Source of the DNA: Siccibacter colletis
Lineage (GTDB): Bacteria; Pseudomonadota; Gammaproteobacteria; Enterobacterales; Enterobacteriaceae
DNA: 64,000 bases
Assembly (NCBI RefSeq): GCF_000696575.1
Contig: NZ_JMSQ01000004.1
Location: 1 to 64,000 of the forward strand
Direction: 5' to 3'
The notes below the pieces were generated by a model. It was not told where the DNA came from, did not search any database, and saw only the letters and a list, made by a program, of their open reading frames with translations. Each line of letters starts with the position of its first letter. Position 1 is the first letter of the stretch. Below are positions 37,417-46,740 of the stretch, piece by piece. Position numbers and translations under genes: made by a program.

Positions 37417-37905
37417 ATGCGTGGTTCATTTAAATTCGCCGCTATTTTTGTGTCATTATTGGTTGTGATTTTAGCGCTCTGTTTTTATTTCAGAAAAACA
37501 ACCATCATAGACATATTCACTCACCAGGATATCAGCGATTTTGTCGTGTCCGGTTTTCCGCTAACATCGCAAGGTAAAATAAACTGGTGGTCCGGGCATC
37601 AACAAGAATTAAAAGTACGCTATAAAGCCCCCCATGTGGATCAAACTTATGGAACATGGACGATACGTTTCTGGGATATCGGAAGTGGCTATCAGGCTTT
37701 ACAAGCGCGTAACGATAATTTGTTCGATTTCTCTGAGAATGAGCAATTCTGCTTTTCAGAGATTAAATACGAAAACCGCTGCGTGAACAAACCTGTCTTA
37801 TTAGAGGTAAGTCGCTCAATGGACGGTATCGTCACGCTCACTGCTGGGGATAATTATTATCGCCAGCAGGCTAATGGCGAAATTATCGCATCCAGCGCTC
37901 CGTAG
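37417..37905 (+). CDS. DUF943 family membrane-anchored protein (second copy)
   Basis: The 162-residue product starts at the ATG at 37417 after TGGAG. It has one N-terminal helix (about 6-24) and the family pattern FVVSGFPLTSQGKINWW, WTIRFWDIGSGY and EQFCFSEIKYENRCV. It is a diverged neighbour of the gene at 36769, with about a third of residues shared by eye. It is the last gene of the effector cluster before core gene yjiN, towards which it converges. Confidence 0.72.
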   Translation: MRGSFKFAAIFVSLLVVILALCFYFRKTTIIDIFTHQDISDFVVSGFPLTSQGKINWWSGHQQELKVRYKAPHVDQTYGTWTIRFWDIGSGYQALQARNDNLFDFSENEQFCFSEIKYENRCVNKPVLLEVSRSMDGIVTLTAGDNYYRQQANGEIIASSAP

Positions 37906-38016
37906 CTTCTGAAGACTCAGGTATGGCTTACAGGTCGTCAGGATCATCTCTCTGGAAATGCTGTCATGCCCGCCGCCATCCCGTGAAAAACACGGCGCGA
38001 CGGCGGGTCTGACCCA

Positions 38017-39294
38017 TCACATACCCGCTCCCAGCCACCCCGGCAGCTGCGACAGCAGATAGAGCACCAGTCCGATGGTACCGCCGACCAGCGTCCCGTT
38101 GATGCGGATAAACTGCAGATCCTTGCCGATATTAAGCTCGATCTGCTGCGACATCTCTTTGGCATCCCAGCTTTTTACCGTATCGCTGATGTGGCGCGTC
38201 AGGAACGCCGCGAATTCCGGCGCGACGTTGCGTGCAGCCTGCTCCAGATGTTCATTGAACGACGCACGCAGCGCGGCGTCGGCCACCAGGGTTTCGCCAA
38301 ACCACTGGCCGGCTTCGGCGATGCGCAGCCGGATGCGGGAATCCTCCGACTGCATATCGGCCTTCAGCCAGCGGCGCAGGTCGCCCCACAGCTCGCTGAG
38401 ATAGCGGTTAAACGCCTCGTCATCTTTCAGGTACGACTTAATGTCATCGGCTTTCTGCGCCATCTCCGGGTCGGTTTTCAGGCGTTCGATAAACGTCAGC
38501 GTGGCGCTGTCAAACGCCTGCCGCAACTGGTGACGCTGGTCGTGAGTAATATCTTCCAGCAGGGAATTCACCGCGTTCGACACCATCTCCGCGCTGTGTT
38601 CGCCCAGCCATTCGGTTGGCAGCACCATCGACTTGCGCGGATGTTCGGTATGCAGCCAGTGAACAATCTGACGGGCGATGAAATCCCGGGTGCTTTCGCG
38701 TTGCAGCAGGCCGGTCAGCTTCGCGATTAGCGCGTCCAGTAACGCCTGATGACGGTTGTTTTTGGTCATACTTTCCAGCATCAGCGCGCTGGTGCCGGTA
38801 AGGTCCACTTTGTCGATTGCCTTATGGACGGCGCGTTTGAGCAGCAGCTGAATGCGGCTGTCGTCGGTAAGGTCGAGAAAGCCGCCGATGACCTGCAGCA
38901 GGTGCTGCCCCACGCGCTGAGCGTTCTCCGATTTACTGAACCAGACGCCGATCATCTGCGCCGGCTCGTGGCGACGAATAAGCGCAATCAGCGACGGGGT
39001 ATCGAGAAACTTCTCCTGCACGAAGCGCCCGAGGTTATCGCCGATACGATCTTTGTTGCGCGGAATAATCGCGGTATGACGGGCGATAAGCGGGATCGGC
39101 ACCCGGCGAAACAGCGCCACGACCGCAAACCAGTCGGCCAGCGCTCCGACCATCGCCGCTTCGGCAATCGCCTTTACGCCGCCCACCCAGACGTTCGGCG
39201 GCAGAAACAGGGTGGTGACAAAGGTCGCCGCGGCCAACAGCAGGAGCGACAGCGCAATACGCTTCGCGCGTTTGAGTTCGTTTATTTTTTCCAT
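38017..39294 (-). CDS. yjiN: DUF445 family inner membrane protein YjiN
   Basis: The 425-residue protein starts [16 protein letters not shown], as in E. coli YjiN; a longer frame to 39408 is not supported. It has an N-terminal helix (about 12-30), the conserved motif [25 protein letters not shown], a long helical middle, and a C-terminal transmembrane helix (about 405-420). Function is unknown. In E. coli it lies between the leuX-linked region and tsr, so its presence marks the return to core gene order. Confidence 0.93.
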   Translation of the reverse strand: MEKINELKRAKRIALSLLLLAAATFVTTLFLPPNVWVGGVKAIAEAAMVGALADWFAVVALFRRVPIPLIARHTAIIPRNKDRIGDNLGRFVQEKFLDTPSLIALIRRHEPAQMIGVWFSKSENAQRVGQHLLQVIGGFLDLTDDSRIQLLLKRAVHKAIDKVDLTGTSALMLESMTKNNRHQALLDALIAKLTGLLQRESTRDFIARQIVHWLHTEHPRKSMVLPTEWLGEHSAEMVSNAVNSLLEDITHDQRHQLRQAFDSATLTFIERLKTDPEMAQKADDIKSYLKDDEAFNRYLSELWGDLRRWLKADMQSEDSRIRLRIAEAGQWFGETLVADAALRASFNEHLEQAARNVAPEFAAFLTRHISDTVKSWDAKEMSQQIELNIGKDLQFIRINGTLVGGTIGLVLYLLSQLPGWLGAGM

Positions 39295-39400
39295 GAGGTA
39301 AGGATATAACCCATACCGGGAAGGCGGTAGGGTAAAAGTCCTGCTGTGAAAAATACGCGGCCGAAAAGCCCTGACAGCAGGCTTTTCGCCGCGTAAGACG

Positions 39401-39892
39401 CTAATCAATTTTTATAAAAGGGCAGGCGGTCTGTACCAGCTGGATCTGTTCATTTGAGATATCGAAGCGTCGGAACCCGGAGAACTGCGTCTGGGAAATG
39501 GGGTTACCGGTATCGATTTCATAGCCGAATTTGACGCCCTGCTTATACAGCGTTTTCTTGTCGGGATTAATGATGTAGACACAAAACCAGGTGTGCAGGA
39601 TCCCTCTGTTCGCATGACTGAGTTCAGTCGGAATATCATTGATCGTGCCGTGCTCTGAACCCGAAAAATAAAGCGATGAGAGCGATCCTGGTGCGGCGTG
39701 ATTATCGATATTCCATCTGCCGGGATAATTAGTACCCACCTGCGTGGCGGGGTAGATTAACTGGCACATCGGCAAGCCCAAATCATTGCTCAGGCGATAA
39801 GTCATCCCAAACTGAATATCATGTGACTCGTTATCGTGGCGGGTGCGTAGCGAATAATCGATGGTGAAACGGTCAACGGTAATGGTTGGCAT
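39401..39892 (-). CDS. Hypothetical protein
   Basis: The 163-residue product starts [20 protein letters not shown] with a good AGAGG ribosome site. It is predicted soluble and beta-rich, without signal peptide or helix. I know no family. It sits between yjiN and a MarR-led operon, where E. coli has other genes, so it is accessory. A lectin-like or effector role is possible but nothing in the sequence proves it. Confidence 0.6.
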   Translation of the reverse strand: MPTITVDRFTIDYSLRTRHDNESHDIQFGMTYRLSNDLGLPMCQLIYPATQVGTNYPGRWNIDNHAAPGSLSSLYFSGSEHGTINDIPTELSHANRGILHTWFCVYIINPDKKTLYKQGVKFGYEIDTGNPISQTQFSGFRRFDISNEQIQLVQTACPFIKID

Positions 39893-40187
39893 AAGCGATC
39901 CTCTTGTTAAATAACCTCAGCATTAATGACGAAGCCGAATACGGCCGGGCTTCGTCAGTCAATGAAGAATAAGGTTCAGGTGCCCGTTAACCAGGGGGAT
40001 CGCTTCCCCTGAATGAACGCAGGGTGATGCTTTACCCTGCGCAAAAGCGCACTACCTTTCCCGTCATCAGCCCAGGTCTTTTCACCTGAAGGTGCCGCCT
40101 TTTCGCATTCCTTGCGCTTTACGCCCCTCGTTTCTTGATGCTTACCCTGATAAGTATTAGTTTAGCCGCCCTGATCAAGGGGGACGT

Positions 40188-40655
40188 ATGACCGAAGACG
40201 AATTGTTTGCCCGCCGCCCGCTGGGGATGCGCATGGCGATGGTAGTGCGGCAGTGGCGCGCGGTGATTGACCACGCCATTACCGATACCGGCCTGACGCA
40301 GTCGAGCTGGACGGTGCTGATGCAGCTTCATCAGCTGGGAGACAACGTGTCGGTCAGCGAGCTGGCGGAGGTGCAGGGCATTGAGCTGCCGCCGCTGATG
40401 CGCACCCTGAACTGCCTTGAAGCGCACGGTTACCTGGTGCGCAGCGTGTCGCCCTATGACAAGCGCATTCGCCTGCTGGCGCTCACGCCGGACGGACAAG
40501 CCGTGCTTGAGACGCTGAATCAGGTGATCCAGACCTGGCAACAGCGCCTGACAGAAAATATTCCTGCCGAACAACTGGACGTGTTCAGCGCCACCCTGAA
40601 CCAACTCGCCTGCAATTTGCGGAGCTTCCGCGCAGAAGATAATAAGACTGAATAA
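40188..40655 (+). CDS. MarR family transcriptional regulator
   Basis: The 155-residue product has the winged-helix core of the MarR family: VSVSELAEVQGIELPPLMRTLNCLEAHGYLVR (about 61-93, in parts) followed by the wing SPYDKRIRLLALTPDG. It heads an operon with an HlyD-type adaptor and a DUF2955 permease, spaced 4 bp and overlapped, so it probably controls its own efflux genes in response to an aromatic or phenolic ligand. Upstream (39893-40187) are GC hairpins such as GCAGGGT/ACCCTGC at 40019-40040 and no gene. Confidence 0.88.
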   Translation: MTEDELFARRPLGMRMAMVVRQWRAVIDHAITDTGLTQSSWTVLMQLHQLGDNVSVSELAEVQGIELPPLMRTLNCLEAHGYLVRSVSPYDKRIRLLALTPDGQAVLETLNQVIQTWQQRLTENIPAEQLDVFSATLNQLACNLRSFRAEDNKTE

Positions 40656-40659
40656 AAAA

Positions 40660-41727
40660 ATGATGACCCCTGAACAAAAGTTTGCCCGCTGGGTAAGGGT
40701 GAGCATTGGCAGTTTTCTGCTGATGTTCGTCTACTTTATCGTTGCGGATATCTGGATCCCGCTGACCCCGGACGCCACGGTGCTGCGCGTGGTAACGCCG
40801 GTGTCCGCCCGCGTCTCCGGCTACGTGGCGCGCGTGCACGTGCACAACAACAGCCAGGTGAAGCAGGGCGACCTCCTGTTTGAGCTGGACGACACGCCGT
40901 TCGTCAATAAAGTCGAGGCGGCGCGCATTGCGTTGCATCAGGCACAGCTTTCCAACGACCAGCTGGATGCCCAGCTTGCGGCCGCGCGCGCTAATCTGAA
41001 AACGGCGCAGCTTACCGCCCGTAACGATAAGGTGACCTTCGACCGCTACCAGCGGCTGAGCGCCATGCAGAACGTGTCGCAGCAGGATCTGGACAAGGTG
41101 CGCACCACCTGGCAGACCAGCGAGCAGGCCGTGCACAACATTGAGGCCAGCATCAGCGAACTGACGATTGCCCGCGGTGAACGCGACGACAGCCGCAACG
41201 TGACGCTGCAAAAGTACCGTAACGCGCTGGAAGAGGCGCAGCTCAATCTCGGCTGGACCAAAATCCGCGCCGAAGCCGATGGCACGGTGAGTAATGTCCA
41301 GCTCAGTCCCGGCTGGTATGCGTCGGCAGGCTCCGCCGCGCTGGCGCTGGTAAATGACAAAACCGATATCGTGGCCGATTTTCGTGAGAAAAGCCTGCGC
41401 CATACCGTAGCCGGAACCGACGCCGCGGTGGTGTTCGATGCCCTGCCGGGGCAGGTGTTCCACGCTCACGTAACCAGCAGCGATGCCGGTATCCTCGCCG
41501 GGCAGGAAGCGGTGGATGGTCAGCTCTCCCAGCCGGAAGAGTCCAACCGCTGGGTACGCGACGCTCAGCGGATGCGCATTCACGTGGCGCTCGACCAGCC
41601 GCTGCCGAAAACCCTGCCGACCGGGGCGCGGGCCACGGTGCAGCTCTATAACAGCGAAGGGCCGTTCGCGAGCTTCTTCTCCGGGCTGCAAATTCACCTG
41701 GTCAGCCTGCTGCACTATGTTTATTAA
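40660..41727 (+). CDS. HlyD/EmrA-type membrane fusion protein
   Basis: This is the periplasmic adaptor of an efflux pump. The 355-residue product has one N-terminal helix (about 17-36), the lipoyl-type motif VVTPVSARVSGYVARVHVHNN (about 43-64, in part), an alpha-helical hairpin (about 85-195), and a beta-barrel with the closing lipoyl half WTKIRAEADGTVSN. It would join the permease encoded by the next gene to the outer membrane. It lies 4 bp after the MarR gene and overlaps the permease by 11 bp. Confidence 0.9.
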   Translation: MMTPEQKFARWVRVSIGSFLLMFVYFIVADIWIPLTPDATVLRVVTPVSARVSGYVARVHVHNNSQVKQGDLLFELDDTPFVNKVEAARIALHQAQLSNDQLDAQLAAARANLKTAQLTARNDKVTFDRYQRLSAMQNVSQQDLDKVRTTWQTSEQAVHNIEASISELTIARGERDDSRNVTLQKYRNALEEAQLNLGWTKIRAEADGTVSNVQLSPGWYASAGSAALALVNDKTDIVADFREKSLRHTVAGTDAAVVFDALPGQVFHAHVTSSDAGILAGQEAVDGQLSQPEESNRWVRDAQRMRIHVALDQPLPKTLPTGARATVQLYNSEGPFASFFSGLQIHLVSLLHYVY

Positions 41728-42805
41728 GCGCGCCTCAGACCGCACCATCACCACGCTGGCACAGGTGTTTACGCCGCACGACAACGTGGTGTTCACCGCC
41801 AACGACTTCCGCCAGACGCTGCGCATCGTGTTTGGCGGCATGATTGCGCTCAGCATCTCCAGCTTCTACAACACCCAGTACGGGGTGTTTTACGTGGTCT
41901 ATCCGCTGATGCTGCTGTCCCTGGTGCCGGTGTTTAACCGCCATGTGGCGAAGCAGTTCATCTTCAGCGCGGCGATCAACTGCGTGGAGATGGTGTTTAT
42001 CATCGGCTTCCTTTCGCAGTGGCCGGTGATCATGACGCTGGTGGTGTTCGCCCTTTACGTAATGCGCTTTCGCTTTATGAGCCAGGGGCCGCTGTTCCTG
42101 TTCGGCTCGATGGGCGTGGTGTGCCAGACCACCATGCTCAACTTTATGAGCTATCCGGCCAACGACTGGCACGTGCTGCTGTTTTCCAATATCGAAGGCA
42201 GCATCATGGCGGTGTGCCTCAGCGCGCTGATGAACTACCTGCTGCCCGACGTTGAGCCGCGGGTGCGCCCGCCGGTGATTGAGAAAGACGCCGCCCGGGT
42301 GCGTCACGAGTCGCTGCTCTCCGGCAGCGTGGCGACGATGGTGTTTGTGGTGTTCCAGGTGTGCAACCTCAGCGATTCGCTGTCGGCGCTGATGGCCGCG
42401 GTGCTGACGCTGTTCCCGATGCACTACCGCGGCGCGGTGCTCAGTTCGCTGTGGCGCGTGGTGGGCGTGACGCTCGGCTGCCTGTACATTCTGGTGGTGC
42501 AGCTGCTGCTCTATAACCACAGCAGCCATATGCTGTTGATGATGCCGCTGATTGGTCTGGGGCTGGGGTTTGGCGCGCGTCTGCACGTGATGGAGAAGGT
42601 CGGGGCGGGAGTCGGGTTTGCCAGCGTGACCACCATCGGTATTATGTTCGGCCAGAACCTGCACCCGGAGCAGGACCTGGTGTTCAGCGATCTCTACCGC
42701 ATCGTCTCGGTCTCCACCTCGCTGCTGCTGACGTTGACCATGGTGTTTCTGGTGCATCTGATCCTGAATCGCTTTGCGGCGACACGCTATATCGTCAACG
42801 GGTAA
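41717..42805 (+). CDS. DUF2955 / FUSC-like efflux permease
   Basis: The 362-residue product starts MFIKRASDRT at 41717. It has ten or so hydrophobic segments in two blocks, with a cytoplasmic loop between (about residues 185-210), similar to aromatic-acid exporters of the FUSC group such as AaeB. The ATG overlaps the adaptor stop, so translation is coupled. Together with the adaptor it should export an aromatic or toxic compound; the substrate is unknown. Confidence 0.82.
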   Translation: MFIKRASDRTITTLAQVFTPHDNVVFTANDFRQTLRIVFGGMIALSISSFYNTQYGVFYVVYPLMLLSLVPVFNRHVAKQFIFSAAINCVEMVFIIGFLSQWPVIMTLVVFALYVMRFRFMSQGPLFLFGSMGVVCQTTMLNFMSYPANDWHVLLFSNIEGSIMAVCLSALMNYLLPDVEPRVRPPVIEKDAARVRHESLLSGSVATMVFVVFQVCNLSDSLSALMAAVLTLFPMHYRGAVLSSLWRVVGVTLGCLYILVVQLLLYNHSSHMLLMMPLIGLGLGFGARLHVMEKVGAGVGFASVTTIGIMFGQNLHPEQDLVFSDLYRIVSVSTSLLLTLTMVFLVHLILNRFAATRYIVNG

Positions 42806-43152
42806 TCCTCTCTGCCGGTTCGCCGACCGGCGGAGAATATATTCTTCCTGTACCAGGTATTAATGATTAATTTCCCTGCGCGATAACTCGCGGCGGTAAT
42901 TATCAACTGCGAAGCATTAATGTTCTGTTATTTAATTTATTCAAACTTGTATATAAACAATAACGCTAAGGTTATGGCTAAAAGTAAGGCGCGACGTAAT
43001 AACTGTCTTTTTTATCAGCAATTTTCCCCGCCGCGTAGGGTGCGAGGATAGCTCGCAGGCCGCGCCGGCACTGGCGTGGCAGCAATAACCCCGCGATAGC
43101 GCGAACACTTTTTCAGCGCTCACTTTCCCCGCAGAAAATAACCCTTCCCATA
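42806..43152. other. Gene-free region upstream of tsr
   Basis: No gene is seen. The region is AT-rich to 43020 and then includes a GC-rich stretch; its end holds the sigma-28 promoter of tsr. Confidence 0.6.
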
Positions 43153-43179
43153 TAAAGTTTTCTTATGGCAGGCCGACAA
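43153..43179 (+). promoter_or_regulatory. Sigma-28 (FliA) promoter of tsr
   Basis: TAAAGTTT (43153-43160), 11 bp, then GCCGACAA (43172-43179) match the FliA consensus TAAAGTTT-N11-GCCGATAA with one mismatch. It lies 33 bp before the tsr start codon. Confidence 0.9.
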
Positions 43180-43212
43180 CCTTGGTATCTGTCGTATAGA
43201 GAATGAGAAACT

Positions 43213-44877
43213 ATGTTAAATCGTATAAAAATTGTCACCAGCTTACTTATTGTGCTGGCCGTATTTGGCATTTTACAAATGGCGTCCGGAGGCTTGTTCT
43301 TCAACGCTATTAAGAATGACAAAGAAAACTTCACCGTTTTACAAACCATCCGTGAGCAGCAGTCCACGCTCAACGGCAGCTGGGTTGGCCTGTTGCAAAC
43401 CCGTAACACCCTGAACCGCGCCGGGATCCGCTACATGATGGATCAGACCGGTATTGGCAGCGGGGCCACCGTTCAGGATCTGATGCAGACTGCCAGCGGC
43501 ATGCTGAAACAGGCTGAAACCCAGTGGGCGGCCTATGAAGCCCTGCCGCGCGACCCGCGTCAGAGTGAAGAAGCGGCGCGCGAAATCAAGCGCAACTACG
43601 ACATCTACCACGGCGCGCTGGCCGAGCTGATCCAGCTGCTGGGCGCGGGCAAAATCAACGAGTTCTTCGACCAGCCGACCCAGAGCTACCAGGACGGTTT
43701 TGAGAAAGCCTACACCAGCTACCTCTCTCAGAACGACAGCCTGTATCAGGTGGCGGTAGACGGCAGCAACAGCTCCTACAACCTCGCCATCTGGATCCTG
43801 ATCGGCGTGCTGGCGGTGGTGTTGGCGGTGATCGTGGCGGTATGGTTCGGTATTCAGAGCGCGCTGATCTCCCCGCTTAATCGTCTGCTCGACAGCATTC
43901 GCCACATCGCCAGCGGCGACCTGGTGCGTGGTATCGACGTGCACGGCACCAACGAGATGGGCAAACTGGCCGACGGCCTGCGCCACATGCAGGGCGAGCT
44001 GGTCAGCACTGTCAGCGACGTACGCAGCGGCGCCGATGCTATCTACAGCGGCGCGAGCGAAATCTCTGCCGGTAACAACGATCTCTCCTCCCGCACCGAG
44101 CAGCAGGCGGCCTCGCTGGAAGAGACCGCAGCCAGCATGGAAGAGCTGACCGCGACCGTGAAGCAGAACGCCGAAAACGCCCGTCAGGCGAGCCAGCTGG
44201 CGCTGAGCGCTTCTGAGACCGCGCAGAAAGGCGGTAAAGTGGTGGATAACGTGGTGCAGACCATGCGCGACATCGCCGGCAGTTCGCAGAAAATCGCCGA
44301 CATCACCAGCGTAATCGACGGCATTGCCTTCCAGACCAACATCCTGGCGCTGAACGCTGCGGTAGAAGCCGCTCGTGCCGGTGAACAGGGCCGTGGTTTT
44401 GCGGTGGTGGCAGGTGAAGTTCGTAACCTGGCCCAGCGCAGCGCCCAGGCAGCCAAAGAGATCAAAGGCCTGATCGACGACTCCGTCAGCAAGGTGGACG
44501 TAGGGTCGACCCTGGTAGAAAGCGCCGGTGAAACCATGGGCGAAATCGTTAATGCGGTCACCCGCGTGACCGACATCATGGGCGAAATCGCCTCGGCGTC
44601 CGATGAGCAGAGCCGCGGTATCGACCAGGTGGGTCTGGCAGTGTCCGAAATGGACCGCGTCACCCAGCAGAACGCCTCGCTGGTGGAAGAGTCCGCAGCA
44701 GCGGCAGCGGCGCTGGAAGAGCAGGCGAGCCGCCTGACCCAGTCCGTGGCGGTATTCCGCATTAAGCAGGATGCCCGTCAGGATGTGCGCACCTTCAGCG
44801 CACCGAAAGCTCCTTCGGCACCGGCCACCCGTAAACCGGTGGTTGCCGACAGCGGTGAGAACTGGGAAACCTTCTGA
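43213..44877 (+). CDS. tsr: Methyl-accepting chemotaxis protein Tsr (serine receptor)
   Basis: Tsr senses serine and signals through CheA and CheW to the flagellar motor. The 554-residue protein has a transmembrane helix (about 7-30), a periplasmic four-helix domain with the serine-site arginines R64, R69 and R73 in [15 protein letters not shown], a second helix (about 192-214), HAMP, methylation helices, and the signalling tip with [20 protein letters not shown]. It ends in NWETF, the docking pentapeptide for CheR and CheB. The sigma-28 promoter upstream fits a motility regulon member. Confidence 0.96.
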   Translation: MLNRIKIVTSLLIVLAVFGILQMASGGLFFNAIKNDKENFTVLQTIREQQSTLNGSWVGLLQTRNTLNRAGIRYMMDQTGIGSGATVQDLMQTASGMLKQAETQWAAYEALPRDPRQSEEAAREIKRNYDIYHGALAELIQLLGAGKINEFFDQPTQSYQDGFEKAYTSYLSQNDSLYQVAVDGSNSSYNLAIWILIGVLAVVLAVIVAVWFGIQSALISPLNRLLDSIRHIASGDLVRGIDVHGTNEMGKLADGLRHMQGELVSTVSDVRSGADAIYSGASEISAGNNDLSSRTEQQAASLEETAASMEELTATVKQNAENARQASQLALSASETAQKGGKVVDNVVQTMRDIAGSSQKIADITSVIDGIAFQTNILALNAAVEAARAGEQGRGFAVVAGEVRNLAQRSAQAAKEIKGLIDDSVSKVDVGSTLVESAGETMGEIVNAVTRVTDIMGEIASASDEQSRGIDQVGLAVSEMDRVTQQNASLVEESAAAAAALEEQASRLTQSVAVFRIKQDARQDVRTFSAPKAPSAPATRKPVVADSGENWETF

Positions 44878-44894
44878 GGTTTGCCTCGATGACC

Positions 44895-44924
44895 AAAGGG
44901 TGGCGCGAGCCGCCCTTTTTTTAT
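44895..44924 (+). terminator. Intrinsic terminator of tsr
   Basis: AAAGGGTGGC (44895-44904) pairs with GCCGCCCTTT (44909-44918), one G-T wobble, across GCGA, followed by a T-tract. Confidence 0.9.
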
Positions 44925-44966
44925 GCGTGGGTGTGTGGCAGGTAGGTGCTGAGAAGGCCAGTTATC

Positions 44967-45101
44967 GTAGGGCGGGTAAGCTCGCGCACCCGCCGCTGCG
45001 GCTTTCCGAAGGTGGGTGCGCTACGCTTACCCACCCTACATGCTGGGTGCTGACCGGCGTGCGTTTAGATATCGTAGGGCGGGTAAGCCTGCGCACCCGC
45101 C
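44967..45101. repeat. Three copies of the scattered palindrome
   Basis: Copies lie at 44967-44994 and 45074-45101 (GC variant GTAGGGCGGGTAAGC...) and at 45011-45039 (reverse-oriented, GGTGGGTGCGCTACGC...). They fill the gap between tsr and the end of the HrpF-like gene. Confidence 0.85.
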
Positions 45102-45108
45102 ATCATGA

Positions 45109-46650
45109 CTACCCCTGTGCCCAGACGCGCGGGCCGTTGATCTCCTGGTTGCCGGTCTTCGCCGTCAGGGCGGCGCTGACGGCCTGGCCTGCGCCCTCCT
45201 GAACTCCCTCCTTCACGCCCTGTTTCAGCCCTTCGCGCACGCCAGCGGTGATCGCCGCACGTCCTGCCGTAGCGGCCACGCCGGCTGCGCCAACGCCGGG
45301 GATAAGGATGCTGAGGCCGGTTGCCACATAGCCGAGAATATCCAGCAGCTTAAAGATGCCGCCGCCTTTCTCTTTTTTCTGGTCCGGCTGGGTTTCCTGT
45401 CCTGCTGCCATATCCTCCTGAGCGCTCATCTCAAGCGGCGTGGTCGGGGCATTTGCCAGCTGCGGTGGCGGGGCGACCTGGCCTGAGCCTTTGCGGATAA
45501 AGGCATCGAGATCGCCCTTGCCGATATTGCGATCGTTGGCCTTGTTAAAGAAGTTGCCGCCCGCGCCGTGCTTGCCGTTGTCCAGCATCGAGAACAGCAT
45601 TGAGTTCGGCTGGCTGAGCAGGTTGGCGGCATCGCGTACCTCCTGGCTGTTCTTCGGATCGTTGGCGATATCCGCGAGCTTGCCGGGCTTGATACCGCCG
45701 CCCTTGAAGAAGATGTCCTTGTTATTCTGAATGGTTTCCAGCGCCTTATTCTCCTGCGGCGACAGCTGCACGTTCTGTGCCGCCAGGTCACACAGGCGGT
45801 CGCGGGACACGGAGGCACTGGGATCGTTTTTCCCGGTGAATTTTTGCCATTCACCGGGGTTATTCGTGAAATACTTTGCCGCGGCGGCGACCTGCGGCGG
45901 GCACTTGCCCATATCCTGGGAGCCATCGGCAATCTTCTGCAGGGTTTCCAGATTGACCTTTTTCGGCAGGCTTTCCGAGTAGAGATAGAGCTCGCGCATG
46001 GCGTCATTGCCCGACATTTCCCGGGCCGGAGAGCCGGGTCTGGCATCCGACGGCACGTAGTCATGGGTATAGGTTTCGGCTTTCGCATCGGCGTACTGCC
46101 GCATCGCCGGAAGTTCCTGCCAGGCGCGAATGTCTTTGGAACTGATCTTGCCGTCGGTTTTGCCGTTTTTCGCCGGGTCGATGGCAGCGAACATCTCCGG
46201 ATTTTTCACCAGCGCATCCAGGGCTTTTCGGGCGTCGCTGGGCGTGGCAGGGTCATCGCGTAGCTTCTCAATACCTTCCCGATCCAGCGGCTTCTTCAGC
46301 AGGTTTTCGTTGCGGCCGAGCGTAGAAACCACCTCTTCAAACGGCATCTCGCCTGGCGCGGCCTGCGGCGTAGTGGCCTGGGGCTGCGGCTGGGCTGATT
46401 CAGACGGGCCGTTCAGGCCACTCAGCAGGCTGGTAATCAGGCCGGCAAACAGCTGATCGAGCGGCGGTGTGTTGTTGCCCGGCATGGTCGGGGTCTGCAT
46501 CTTCCCCGGTGCCAGCGGCATCATGGCTGACAGCGGGTTGCTCCCCGTGCTTTTGGCATCGGGCAGGCGTGCGGCCGGATCCCCTTTGCCGGGCAGACCG
46601 GCATCGCGGGGGGCGGTAAAGGTGGATGGTGAAAAACCAGAAAGGCGCAT
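45109..46650 (-). CDS. HrpF/HrpK (NolX)-like protein, orphan type III translocator or effector-like
   Basis: The 513-residue protein has a Pro/Ser-rich N-terminus (about 1-110). Repeated units follow of the kind seen in HrpF/NolX, each with a hydrophobic or aromatic residue after N-P and a D/N-G-rich loop: KNPEMFAAIDPAKNGKTDGK, NNPGEWQKFTGKNDP, NNKDIFFKGGGIKPGKL and SMLFSMLDNGKHGAGG. The C-terminal part has a hydrophobic stretch (about 430-460, LLDILGYVATGLSILIPGVG). In plant pathogens and rhizobia such proteins help insert the type III pore. No type III secretion genes occur in this window, so its export route and role are unknown. Confidence 0.68.
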   Translation of the reverse strand: MRLSGFSPSTFTAPRDAGLPGKGDPAARLPDAKSTGSNPLSAMMPLAPGKMQTPTMPGNNTPPLDQLFAGLITSLLSGLNGPSESAQPQPQATTPQAAPGEMPFEEVVSTLGRNENLLKKPLDREGIEKLRDDPATPSDARKALDALVKNPEMFAAIDPAKNGKTDGKISSKDIRAWQELPAMRQYADAKAETYTHDYVPSDARPGSPAREMSGNDAMRELYLYSESLPKKVNLETLQKIADGSQDMGKCPPQVAAAAKYFTNNPGEWQKFTGKNDPSASVSRDRLCDLAAQNVQLSPQENKALETIQNNKDIFFKGGGIKPGKLADIANDPKNSQEVRDAANLLSQPNSMLFSMLDNGKHGAGGNFFNKANDRNIGKGDLDAFIRKGSGQVAPPPQLANAPTTPLEMSAQEDMAAGQETQPDQKKEKGGGIFKLLDILGYVATGLSILIPGVGAAGVAATAGRAAITAGVREGLKQGVKEGVQEGAGQAVSAALTAKTGNQEINGPRVWAQG

Positions 46651-46740
46651 CGGTGACCCTCCTCGTGGATGAAGATCCTTGTGTGGACGAGGAGGGGAAA
46701 AAGTTCCATCGCCCCTCTCCCGCTAAGAGAGGGAAGGGCG

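Noticed and set aside
41735-42757. 340-codon minus-strand frame opposite the DUF2955 permease gene
   Set aside because: His/Gln-rich shadow of a membrane-protein gene.
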